Source: Perlucidibaca wandonensis | GTDB lineage: Bacteria > Pseudomonadota > Gammaproteobacteria > Pseudomonadales > Moraxellaceae | Reading direction: 5' to 3' | NCBI RefSeq assembly: GCF_042677145.1 | Contig: NZ_JBHTIT010000001.1 | Span: 930,001-994,000, forward strand | DNA: 64,000 nucleotides | Shown: positions 42,364-50,738 of the stretch, in pieces | Numbering within the stretch: position 1 is the first letter of the stretch | Layout of the letters: every line of letters starts with the position of its first letter | Program-made: the position numbers and the translations under genes | The notes under the pieces: generated by a model | Told to the model about the DNA's origin: nothing | The model's input: the letters and a program-made list of their open reading frames with translations, nothing else | Database searches by the model: none

Positions 42364-43029
42364 TTAGTTCAAAGCCATCAAGTCGTTATAGTGTAAACGC
42401 TCAACGCCATACTTGGGCATCGGCCCTAATGCTAAGGTCGCCATGGCTTTCGCCACATCAGCGCCGTGAATTGGCCGATAAGATGATAAAGGCCCCATCA
42501 GCAAAGGCGCTAAAGGCATAGATACGACTTGACCAATACGCTCGCCAAGGCGCTGCTCGGCACGCTCTCCAAGCAAAAGTGACGGCTGCACAATGCTCAG
42601 CGTGGCAAAACCCATCGTTTGCAATGCCGCTTCCATCTCACCTTTCACACGCGAATAAAACGACGCCGAGCTTGTCGAGGCGCCAACTGCGCTGACTACA
42701 ATAAAGTGCTGCACGCCGATGCGTTTGGCTAAACGCGCAAATGCGATCACGGCATCGTAATCGACCGCGCGAAATGCCGCTTGGCTGCCTGCGGTTTTGA
42801 TGGTGGTGCCAAGACAGCACACGGCTGCTTCGGCCTGCCACGTGGTCATCCAGCCTTCAAGCGAATTGAAGTTAGCAATATGTTCTTGCACGCGCGACTT
42901 TCGCTTCAAAAAAGGCAGCGGTCGCCGACCAACGCTCATCAGCTTAGGCCGTGATGGCGCTTGCTCTAATAGACGAATTAATTTTTCACCAATAAAACCA
43001 CTGGCGCCTGCTAACAAAATACCCGACAT
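42364..43029 (-). CDS. NAD(P)-binding atypical SDR-family protein
   Basis: 221 residues from the ATG at 43029 (AAGGA upstream). The N-terminal Rossmann motif GASGFIGEKLIRLL and a following VCCLGTTIKTAGS, then VSAVGASTSSASFYSRVKGEME (cut here), match the HTATIP2/YwnB-like atypical short-chain dehydrogenases. The Tyr-xxx-Lys pair is present (YSRVK). Substrate unknown. Confidence 0.83.
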   Translation of the reverse strand: MSGILLAGASGFIGEKLIRLLEQAPSRPKLMSVGRRPLPFLKRKSRVQEHIANFNSLEGWMTTWQAEAAVCCLGTTIKTAGSQAAFRAVDYDAVIAFARLAKRIGVQHFIVVSAVGASTSSASFYSRVKGEMEAALQTMGFATLSIVQPSLLLGERAEQRLGERIGQVVSMPLAPLLMGPLSSYRPIHGADVAKAMATLALGPMPKYGVERLHYNDLMALN

Positions 43030-43104
43030 AGCACTATCCTTAAGACCTACACTGCGCGACTCTACCCGCAAGCGCCGCCGCCGTCAGCACTAGCCGAGGA
43101 CCTC

Positions 43105-43830
43105 ATGCCATCATTGCCCGCCATTTATCGCCGACAGCGCCTTTGCGCGAGCCGTCGTGGCGCCCTAGCTTTGATGGCTTGCTGCCTGTGCGCAACACCA
43201 GTTCAGGCCGAAAAGCTCTATCGCTTTCAAGATGCCAACGGCAATATGCTGCTAACCAACCAAGTCGCTGCCGGTGGTAAAAAGCCATTGCAGGCAGCCG
43301 ATAAGCGTTATCAAAGGCTAATTAAAGTAACCTGGTATGCCGACACCAATGTCCATCGCTATGGCAACTGGGGAACAGATGAGACCTCCGTGCGCCCCAG
43401 TGCCAGCAAAAATAAACATGCGTTTGATGCCGTCATTGCTGCCGCAGCGGCTAAGCATAATCTCGACTTTGGCCTGGTAAAGGCAGTGATACATACTGAA
43501 TCGGGCTTTAACCCTAATGCGCGCTCTGGCCCTGGTGCGCAAGGATTAATGCAACTGATGCCTGCCACCGCCGACCAGTATCGCGTAGCCAATGTCTGGG
43601 ATCCTGAACAAAATATTGAGGCCGGCAGCAAACATTTACGCTATCTGCTGAACCGATATAAAGACGTGAAAATCGCCCTAGCCGCCTATAACGCGGGCCA
43701 AGGCAATGTTGATCGCTATGGTGGCATTCCGCCGTTTAGCGAGACCAAAGATTATGTGGCTCGCGTAATGAGTCGTTATCAGCGGCTGTATGCGCAGGTA
43801 GTGCCTCAAGTGGCGTCAGCACCCCAATAG
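43105..43830 (+). CDS. exported lytic transglycosylase
   Basis: 241 residues. A signal peptide (about 1-35, ending PVQA) leads to a short N-terminal segment of the DUF4124 kind (LYRFQDANGNMLLTN). An SLT domain follows with the catalytic Glu132 in HTESGFNPNARS and the GAQGLMQLMPATA and ALAAYNAGQGNV motifs. It should cleave peptidoglycan with formation of 1,6-anhydromuramic ends. GAGG precedes the ATG. The last 95 bases overlap the convergent Rieske gene. Confidence 0.9.
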   Translation: MPSLPAIYRRQRLCASRRGALALMACCLCATPVQAEKLYRFQDANGNMLLTNQVAAGGKKPLQAADKRYQRLIKVTWYADTNVHRYGNWGTDETSVRPSASKNKHAFDAVIAAAAAKHNLDFGLVKAVIHTESGFNPNARSGPGAQGLMQLMPATADQYRVANVWDPEQNIEAGSKHLRYLLNRYKDVKIALAAYNAGQGNVDRYGGIPPFSETKDYVARVMSRYQRLYAQVVPQVASAPQ

Positions 43831-44134
43831 TCGCGCCCTCGAGCACTAAGGCGTAACGACTTAGGCAAGGCCCAGGACCTGGCATTTTGCACTCCCCAGT
43901 AACCACATCGAAACGCCAACCATGCTTCACACAGCGTAGGCTTAAGTTTCTCTCGCCATCGGCTTGAGCAATATTCGCCGACCTTAGCTCTGCTTGCCGA
44001 TGTGGGCATTGGTTGCGCACTAAATAACGCTGACCATTTTCCTGAATCAGTAATAACGGCACGCCATCGACCGAGAACTCACCGCGATAGCCATCGTCTA
44101 AATACATGAGTTTTTCTAGCACAACATAAGTCAT
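43736..44134 (-). CDS. Rieske [2Fe-2S] domain protein
   Basis: 132 residues. A single Rieske domain with CPH (Cys43, His45) and CVKH (Cys68, His71), separated by 22 residues, binds the cluster. No other domain or signal peptide is visible, so it may be a ferredoxin component or NirD-like small protein; the partner is not in the window. The C-terminal 30 residues are encoded antisense to the transglycosylase 3' end, an unusually long convergent overlap. Confidence 0.82.
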   Translation of the reverse strand: MTYVVLEKLMYLDDGYRGEFSVDGVPLLLIQENGQRYLVRNQCPHRQAELRSANIAQADGERNLSLRCVKHGWRFDVVTGECKMPGPGPCLSRYALVLEGATIGVLTPLEALPAHTAADNDSLREPHNLWSR

Positions 44135-44174
44135 GGCTTAGGCTCACCCAACACTAATCAAACAGTAGATAGCC

Positions 44175-44198
44175 GAAAGGCGGGTTACCCCGCCTTTC
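44175..44198 (-). terminator. terminator-like hairpin after ppsA
   Basis: GAAAGGCGGG (44175-44184) pairs perfectly with CCCGCCTTTC (44189-44198) around a TTAC loop. It lies 30 bases after the ppsA stop on the minus strand and upstream of the Rieske gene start. T content beyond the stem is low. Confidence 0.65.
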
Positions 44199-44227
44199 AT
44201 GCTGTACGTATCAGAAACTACGGCAAA

Positions 44228-46600
44228 TTACTTACCGTGATTTTCCGATAAGTAGAACCACGTTGCTAGCACTGAGTCTGGGTTCAACGACACCGAATCA
44301 ATGCCCTGCTCCATTAACCATTGCGCAAAGTCAGGATGGTCTGATGGGCCTTGGCCACAAATACCAATGTACTTGCCAGCATCATGACAAGCCTTAATGG
44401 CGCGCGAGAGCAAGAACTTCACAGCCGGGTCACGCTCATCAAATAGATGCGAGACGATACCGGAGTCACGATCTAGGCCCAACGTTAGCTGTGTTAAATC
44501 ATTGGATCCGATTGAGAAGCCATCGAAATGCTGCAAGAACTCATCAGCCATGATGGCGTTAGTCGGCAGCTCACACATCATGATGATGCGTAGACCGTTC
44601 TCACCGCGCTTGAGGCCCTTTTCTGCCAATAATTCAATAACTTTAGCGGCACCTGTTGGTGTGCGCACGAACGGAATCATGATTTCGACGTTGGTTAAGC
44701 CCATGACATCGCGAACTTTTTTCAGCGCACGTACTTCAAGATCGAAGCAATCGCGGAAATTGTCAGAGATGTAGCGGCTAGCACCACGGAAGCCGAGCAT
44801 TGGGTTTTCTTCTTCCGGCTCGTAGAGCTTACCGCCGATCAAGTTGGCGTATTCGTTGGACTTAAAGTCCGACATGCGCACGATGACTTTTTTCGGATAG
44901 AAAGCCGCCGCTAGCGTAGCAATACCTTCAGTCAGTTTATCGACATAGAAATCGACTGGTGATGCATAACCGGCACAGCGTTGATCAACAGCTTGCTTAA
45001 TGTCTCGTGGCAACGTGTCGTAGTTCAGCAGTGCTTTCGGATGCACACCAATCATGCGGTTGATGATGAACTCAAGACGCGCCAAGCCAATGCCTTCGTT
45101 GGGCAATGTAGCAAAATCGAATGCACGATCGGGGTTGCCGATGTTCATCATGATTTTGAATGGCAGTTTCGGCATCGATTCAATCGAGTTTTTCTGAATC
45201 TCGAAGTCGAGCAAGCCTTCGTAAATAAAGCCGGTGTCGCCTTCAGCACATGATGCTGTCACTTCCATGCCATCTTTCAAGATGTCAGTGGCATTGCCGC
45301 AACCAACAATGGCCGGAACACCTAATTCGCGCGCAATGATAGCGGCGTGGCAAGTACGGCCACCTCGGTTAGTAATGATGGCGCTGGCGCGCTTCATTAC
45401 CGGTTCCCAATCAGGATCAGTCATATCAGACACTAGGACATCACCAGGCTGCACTTTGTCCATCTCTTTGATTGAGCGCACAACACGAACTACGCCAGAG
45501 CCAATACGCTGGCCAATCGAGCGGCCTTCGCACAGCACTTTGCCTTTTTGCTTGAGTAGGTAACGCTCCATGGTGCCGACGTTTTGGCGGCTTTTCACGG
45601 TTTCAGGGCGCGCCTGCACGATGTAGAGCTTGCCGTCGTCGCCATCTTTCGCCCACTCGATGTCCATTGGCGAACCGTAGTGTTTCTCAATAATCAGTGC
45701 TTGACGCGATAACTCTTCAATTTCAGCATCGCTTAGTGCAAAAACGGCACGTTCAGCTTTATCAACATCAACGATTTGCGTGGAATGGCCAGCAGCACCG
45801 CTATCGCCATAAATCATTTTTTGCGCTTTCGTGCCCAAATTACGACGAAGTACTGCTGGGCGACCGGCATTCAATGTGCCTTTGTGTACATAAAACTCAT
45901 CGGGGTTTACTGCGCCCTGCACCACCATTTCGCCCAAACCGTAAGAGGCAGTGATAAAAACGACATCACGGAAACCAGACTCGGTATCTAGCGTAAACAA
46001 AACGCCAGCGGTACCAATTTCCGAACGCACCATACGTTGGATGCCGGCAGACAAAGCCACCAGTTTGTGCTCAAAGCCTTGGTGAACGCGGTAAGCAATC
46101 GCGCGGTCATTAAACAAGGAGGCAAACACTTCTTTGATGGCAACGAGCACATTGTCGAAGCCACGAATATTGAGGAAGGTTTCTTGTTGGCCAGCAAACG
46201 AGGCATCAGGTAAATCTTCTGCGGTTGCCGACGAACGGACAGCTACCGGCATTTGCTCATTACCGCCGGTCAGTTCGTCGAAGTGCTGGCGAACTTCAGC
46301 TTCTAAAGCTGGCAGCAATGGCGTTTCGACAACCCACTGACGGATTTTCTTGCCTGCTACAGCCAAGGCCACAACGTCATCAACATTAAGCGCGTCGAGC
46401 ACATCGTTAATTCGTTTGTTCAAACCGCTTTGTTCTAGAAAATCGCGATACGCTTGCGCTGTGGTTGCAAAACCACCAGGAACAGAGACACCGGCATTGG
46501 CCAGATTACTGATCATTTCGCCTAAAGAAGCGTTTTTGCCGCCGACGGTGTCGACATCGTGTTTACCTAACTGCTGAAACGGAATGACAAGATTAGCCAC
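44228..46600 (-). CDS. ppsA: phosphoenolpyruvate synthase
   Basis: 790 residues beginning with GTG at 46600 behind AGGGAG. The N-terminal nucleotide-binding domain has AVRSSATAEDLPDASFAG, the swivel domain the phospho-histidine in GGRTCHAA (His418), and the C-terminal barrel ENPMLGFRGASRY and GSNDLTQL. It makes PEP from pyruvate with ATP for gluconeogenesis. It is transcribed divergently from the gene of its own regulator PpsR across a 290-base gap, the usual arrangement. Confidence 0.96.
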   Translation of the reverse strand: MANLVIPFQQLGKHDVDTVGGKNASLGEMISNLANAGVSVPGGFATTAQAYRDFLEQSGLNKRINDVLDALNVDDVVALAVAGKKIRQWVVETPLLPALEAEVRQHFDELTGGNEQMPVAVRSSATAEDLPDASFAGQQETFLNIRGFDNVLVAIKEVFASLFNDRAIAYRVHQGFEHKLVALSAGIQRMVRSEIGTAGVLFTLDTESGFRDVVFITASYGLGEMVVQGAVNPDEFYVHKGTLNAGRPAVLRRNLGTKAQKMIYGDSGAAGHSTQIVDVDKAERAVFALSDAEIEELSRQALIIEKHYGSPMDIEWAKDGDDGKLYIVQARPETVKSRQNVGTMERYLLKQKGKVLCEGRSIGQRIGSGVVRVVRSIKEMDKVQPGDVLVSDMTDPDWEPVMKRASAIITNRGGRTCHAAIIARELGVPAIVGCGNATDILKDGMEVTASCAEGDTGFIYEGLLDFEIQKNSIESMPKLPFKIMMNIGNPDRAFDFATLPNEGIGLARLEFIINRMIGVHPKALLNYDTLPRDIKQAVDQRCAGYASPVDFYVDKLTEGIATLAAAFYPKKVIVRMSDFKSNEYANLIGGKLYEPEEENPMLGFRGASRYISDNFRDCFDLEVRALKKVRDVMGLTNVEIMIPFVRTPTGAAKVIELLAEKGLKRGENGLRIIMMCELPTNAIMADEFLQHFDGFSIGSNDLTQLTLGLDRDSGIVSHLFDERDPAVKFLLSRAIKACHDAGKYIGICGQGPSDHPDFAQWLMEQGIDSVSLNPDSVLATWFYLSENHGK

Positions 46601-46890
46601 GGTGATGCTCCCTGTTGGGGTGAGAAATCGCGTCGCGGTGGATCACACGCTGCGACTGAGTGAATTGATTCTACTCTATGCTTTTCGCCTTTGCTGTTTT
46701 CCTCATCGGGTTTTACGACCAAGGTCGCAGGCTTTTATTGGCTTCGACATGGGCTTACGCAATAGACTAGTCAGTTGTTTTTAATTGTCTTTTTTCATGG
46801 CAGACTAGAAATACATTGGCGCTATCTGACCGGCCATACCATTCACCAAATAAATAACATCTATTTATTTTGAAAATAAACGGGGAAAAC
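46601..46890. promoter_or_regulatory. divergent ppsA/ppsR control region
   Basis: This 290-base gap separates the two divergent starts and must hold both promoters. I see candidate hexamers on each strand but no pair at 17-base spacing that convinces me. The only clear structure is a 9-bp inverted repeat, AAATAAATA (46848-46856) and TATTTATTT (46862-46870), in the ppsR leader, 20 bases before its ATG. No small ORF of note is seen. Confidence 0.4.
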
Positions 46891-47715
46891 ATGAAGCGCA
46901 CCGTATTTTTCGTCTCCGATGGCACCGGGATCACCGCCGAAACCTTAGGCCACAGCCTGCTTGCTCAGTTTGAAAATGTCGAGTTTGAGGAAAGCACACT
47001 GCCTTATATCGATACCGTTGAAAAAGCCGAGGCAGTAGCAAAGGAAATCAACCGCGTAGCAAATCAAGAAGGCACAGCAAATCGCCCGATTATTATCGAC
47101 ACCATTGTCGACAAAGATATTCGTGACGTTATCGCTCGTGCTGATGGCTTTATGATGGATGTGTTTGAAACATTCGTCGGCAAACTACAAACCGAGCTTG
47201 CTACTCAGGCTGTCAATGCCATCGGTAAGTCGCATTCTATTATTGATAACAAGAGCTACAATATTCGCATTGATGCGGTGCATTTTGCGCTCGATAACGA
47301 TGATGGCGCCCGCACTCGACACTACGACAAAGCGGATCTTATTTTGGTTGGCGTCTCACGATCTGGCAAAACACCGACGTCGCTATATATGGCTTTGCAA
47401 TTTGGGATCTTTGTTGGCAACTACCCACTTACCGAAGATGACTTTGATGACCTTCGCCTCCCCAGCTCATTACGCGAGCATAAACATAAGATATTTGGCT
47501 TAACCATCGATCCAATACGCTTATCTGCAATCCGTAATGAACGACGCGCAAACTCGGGCTATGCGTCGCTGAGCCAGTGCCAAAAAGAAGTTCGCGCTGT
47601 GGAGGCGATGTTTAACCGCGAGGGCGTACCGTTTATTCAAGCGACGCATTTGTCGATTGAGGAGATTTCTACTCGAATTATGGCGTCGGTTGGGCTTAAG
47701 CGGCGGTCTTTGTGA
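46891..47715 (+). CDS. ppsR: PEP synthase regulatory protein (kinase/pyrophosphorylase) PpsR
   Basis: 274 residues from the ATG at 46891, with GGGG upstream. The N-terminal VFFVSDGTGITAETLG and the P-loop GVSRSGKT (154-161), followed by SLYMALQFG, define the family (formerly DUF299). It inactivates PEP synthase by ADP-dependent phosphorylation of a threonine near the phospho-histidine and reactivates it with phosphate. Divergent to ppsA. Confidence 0.95.
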   Translation: MKRTVFFVSDGTGITAETLGHSLLAQFENVEFEESTLPYIDTVEKAEAVAKEINRVANQEGTANRPIIIDTIVDKDIRDVIARADGFMMDVFETFVGKLQTELATQAVNAIGKSHSIIDNKSYNIRIDAVHFALDNDDGARTRHYDKADLILVGVSRSGKTPTSLYMALQFGIFVGNYPLTEDDFDDLRLPSSLREHKHKIFGLTIDPIRLSAIRNERRANSGYASLSQCQKEVRAVEAMFNREGVPFIQATHLSIEEISTRIMASVGLKRRSL

Positions 47716-47789
47716 GCTGAGCGTTAGTCTTTAACTGACAAAGGTGCCTGGGCTGCGGCTCAAGAGTCCAAGCCACAGATAATTCCGAA

Positions 47790-47863
47790 TGTGGGGTCGA
47801 GACCATGGGGTGGGTGAAGCATAGCGCAGCGTGGCTCACCCACCCCATGGTCTCGACCCCACA
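47790..47863. repeat. 28-bp perfect inverted repeat, REP/MITE-like palindrome
   Basis: Bases 47790-47817 (starting TGTGGGGTCGAGACC) are the exact reverse complement of 47836-47863, with an 18-base spacer. The interior GGTGGGTGAAGC...GCTCACCCACC resembles the core of palindromic intergenic repeats scattered in many proteobacterial genomes. It sits between the convergent ppsR and clpA, 12 bases from the clpA stop. The stem has no T-run, so if it ends transcription it is not a classical terminator. Confidence 0.8.
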
Positions 47864-47874
47864 CCAAAATACCT

Positions 47875-50151
47875 CTAAACAGTCTTAGCAAGCTCCCGCT
47901 TACTAACGACCTCAGCCTCAAGCACCAATGCCCCATCTTTAACAGACACCGCAACGCGCCCACCTTTATCAGCAAGCTTGCCGAAAAGAATCATCTCGGC
48001 CAACGGCTTCTTCAGGTGCTCTTGCAGCACACGCGCCATCGGACGCGCACCCATCAAGCGGTCATAGCCTTTCTCAGCCAGCCACGTACGTGCATCTTCA
48101 TCGACATCAAGCAGCACATGCTTGTCGTCGAGCTGAGCCTGTAGCTCAACCAAGAACTTATCGACCACACTGCCAATGACCGAAGGATCGAGCGCAGAAA
48201 ACGCGATAATGCCATCGAGACGGTTACGGAACTCAGGGGTGAAGGTTTTCTTCAGCGCCTCAGTACCGTCGCTACTGTGATCCTGATGTGTAAAGCCCAT
48301 GCTCGAGCGGCTGATTTGTTCAGCACCGGCGTTAGTCGTCATAACCAACACCACATGACGGAAGTCAGCTTTGCGGCCATTGTTATCGGTCAGAGTGCCG
48401 TGATCCATAACCTGTAGCAGCAGGTTAAATACCTCTGGATGCGCCTTTTCGATTTCATCAAGCAGCAATACGCAATGCGGATGCTTGGTCACAGCTTCGG
48501 TAAGCAAACCACCTTGGTCAAAACCAACATAGCCTGGTGGCGCACCAATCAAGCGAGATACGGTGTGACGCTCCATATATTCGGACATATCGAAACGTAT
48601 CAACTCAATGCCTAGCGTGCGAGCCAGTTGTCGCGTGACTTCGGTTTTACCAACGCCCGTTGGGCCAGAAAACAAGAAGCTGCCAATTGGTTTCTCGGGC
48701 GACTTCAGGCCAGCGCGCGATAGTTTGATCGCGGCGGCTAGCGAATCAATGGCAGCATCTTGACCAAACACCGTCATTTTCAAATCACGCTCAAGATTGC
48801 GCAGCGCTTCTTTGTCATTAGACGAAATAGCCTTTGCAGGTATGCGCGCAACTTTTGCCACCATCTCTTCGATGTCAGCAACTGTGATGACTTTTTTGCG
48901 CTTACTCACTGGCTGCAAACGCTGATAAGCGCCGGCTTCGTCGATCAAGTCGATGGCTTTATCGGGCAGGAAGCGCTCATTAATATAGCGATCGGCAAGC
49001 GTGGCGGCCGAGAGCAGCGCCTTGTCGTGATAACGCACGCCGTGATGCTCTTCGAAACGCGACTTCAGGCCACGTAAAATGCGATAGGTTTCATCAACGC
49101 TGGGCTCTTCCACATCAATCTTATGGAAGCGGCGTGATAGCGCACCATCCTTCTCAAATAGGTTACGGTACTCTTGGTAAGTCGTTGATCCCATGCACTT
49201 TAGTGTGCCGTTAGAAAGCGCAGGTTTAAGCAGATTCGAAACATCGAGCACGCCGCCGCCAGCTGAACCAGCACCAATGATGGTGTGAATTTCATCGATA
49301 AACAAAATGGCGCTGGGCTTATCGATCAGTTCATTAATCAAAGCTTTAAAGCGTTTTTCGAAGTCGCCACGGTATTTTGTGCCCGCCAGCAAAGCGCCAA
49401 TATCCAGCGAATACACCACGCCATCGGCAATAGCATCGGGCACTTTACCTTCGACAATCAACCACGCCAAACCTTCAGCGATGGCGGTTTTGCCGACGCC
49501 CGGTTCACCCACCAAGATAGGATTATTTTTGCGACGACGGCATAGCACTTGAATCGCACGCTCAATTTCTGGCTCGCGACCAACTAGCGGATCTATGCGG
49601 CCCTTTTTCGCCATCTCGTTTAAATTAACGGTGTAGTTCACCAATGCCGAATCGGCAACGGCTTCAGCTCCACCCTCTGCTTCAGAGGACTCATTAATTT
49701 TTGGCTCATCTTCATTTGAGGATGAGCTTCCATGCGACAAGTAATTAACCACATCTAGACGGCCAATGCCCTGCTGCTTCAGTAGGTACACCGCATGCGA
49801 TTCTTGCTCAGAGAACAGCGCCACCAAGACATTAGCGCCGACTACTTGGCGCTTGCCGGAAGACTGCACATGAAACACGGCGCGCTGTAGAACGCGCTGA
49901 AAGCCAAGCGTAGGTTGTGTCTCGCGCCCACCATCGGGCTCTGGCAACACAGGCGTTGCATCATCTATATAGGTTGTTAATTCACGACGCATGGCATCGG
50001 ATTCGCCACCGCAAGCTTGTAGCGCAGCGACTGCTGACTCGTTATCCAGTAGTGACAGCAATAAATGTTCCACCGTGATGAACTCATGGCGTTTTGCTCT
50101 TGCCTCACGGAATGCCACATTGAGGGTCAGTTCTAGTTCCCGACTTAACAT
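47875..50151 (-). CDS. clpA: ATP-dependent Clp protease ATP-binding subunit ClpA
   Basis: 758 residues. The N-terminal Clp repeat domain binds ClpS; two AAA+ modules follow with Walker A GEPGVGKT (215-222) and GPTGVGKT (about 490-500), and Walker B motifs AILFIDEIH and VLLLDEIEKAH. The ClpP-docking loop region reads MGFTHQD. ClpA unfolds substrates for ClpP. It follows clpS by 22 bases. An acidic Glu/Ser-rich linker lies near 140-165. Confidence 0.95.
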   Translation of the reverse strand: MLSRELELTLNVAFREARAKRHEFITVEHLLLSLLDNESAVAALQACGGESDAMRRELTTYIDDATPVLPEPDGGRETQPTLGFQRVLQRAVFHVQSSGKRQVVGANVLVALFSEQESHAVYLLKQQGIGRLDVVNYLSHGSSSSNEDEPKINESSEAEGGAEAVADSALVNYTVNLNEMAKKGRIDPLVGREPEIERAIQVLCRRRKNNPILVGEPGVGKTAIAEGLAWLIVEGKVPDAIADGVVYSLDIGALLAGTKYRGDFEKRFKALINELIDKPSAILFIDEIHTIIGAGSAGGGVLDVSNLLKPALSNGTLKCMGSTTYQEYRNLFEKDGALSRRFHKIDVEEPSVDETYRILRGLKSRFEEHHGVRYHDKALLSAATLADRYINERFLPDKAIDLIDEAGAYQRLQPVSKRKKVITVADIEEMVAKVARIPAKAISSNDKEALRNLERDLKMTVFGQDAAIDSLAAAIKLSRAGLKSPEKPIGSFLFSGPTGVGKTEVTRQLARTLGIELIRFDMSEYMERHTVSRLIGAPPGYVGFDQGGLLTEAVTKHPHCVLLLDEIEKAHPEVFNLLLQVMDHGTLTDNNGRKADFRHVVLVMTTNAGAEQISRSSMGFTHQDHSSDGTEALKKTFTPEFRNRLDGIIAFSALDPSVIGSVVDKFLVELQAQLDDKHVLLDVDEDARTWLAEKGYDRLMGARPMARVLQEHLKKPLAEMILFGKLADKGGRVAVSVKDGALVLEAEVVSKRELAKTV

Positions 50152-50173
50152 GCCTGCCTCTCCTTGCCCGTGC

Positions 50174-50533
50174 TCACAGCACCGGCTCTACCAGACACAG
50201 CAGCGGATGCTCATGCTGCCGCGCGTAATCGACCACAATGGCCGCTTTAGTTTCTGCTACATCACGTGAATAAGAGCCGATTCCAGCCTTACCCATATGA
50301 TGCACTTGTAGCATTAGGCGTGTTGCATGTTCACCGGTCAGGCCGAAAAACAGCTCCAGCACCTCAATGACAAACTCCATAGGAGTGTAATCGTCATTAA
50401 TCAGCACAACTTGATAGCGTTTTGGTATCTGTAACTCTGGCTTTGGCGGCTCAATCAGCGCTGTGCGACCGACATCGGGCCGTTCATCATCACTGTCTGG
50501 GCCACTCAATGGCCACTTACTCGTTGCATTCAT
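50174..50533 (-). CDS. clpS: ClpS adaptor protein
   Basis: 119 residues. The first 35 form a variable tail that would enter ClpA; the core has the conserved VVLINDDYTPMEFVIEVL with the N-degron pocket residues, VHHMGKAGIG and the final ETKA...HPLLC segment. ClpS delivers N-end-rule substrates to ClpAP. It is first gene of a clpS-clpA operon; its promoter must lie in the 205-base gap after icd. Confidence 0.95.
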   Translation of the reverse strand: MNATSKWPLSGPDSDDERPDVGRTALIEPPKPELQIPKRYQVVLINDDYTPMEFVIEVLELFFGLTGEHATRLMLQVHHMGKAGIGSYSRDVAETKAAIVVDYARQHEHPLLCLVEPVL

Positions 50534-50680
50534 ACGGCATCATAGAAATTTAATCGTTAGTTCACTCTAGCAGATAGTGTTGTGCTGACTAGCCTTAACT
50601 GTAGAGAATTTATGCATTTAACCATCTTGTATTTGCTACTGCTTAGCGACTAAACAAACCTCGGGCAAAACCATTAGGCG

Positions 50681-50726
50681 AAAAAAAACACCTTTGCTTA
50701 GCCATGACGCAGCCAAGCAAAGGTGT
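50681..50726 (-). terminator. intrinsic terminator of icd
   Basis: On the minus strand ACACCTTTGCTT (50715-50726) pairs perfectly with AAGCAAAGGTGT (50688-50699) across a 15-base loop, followed by a run of eight T (50681-50688). It begins 13 bases after the icd stop. The remaining bases to 50534 hold the clpS leader and promoter, with nothing else visible. Confidence 0.93.
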
Positions 50727-50738
50727 CTTTAGTCATAC

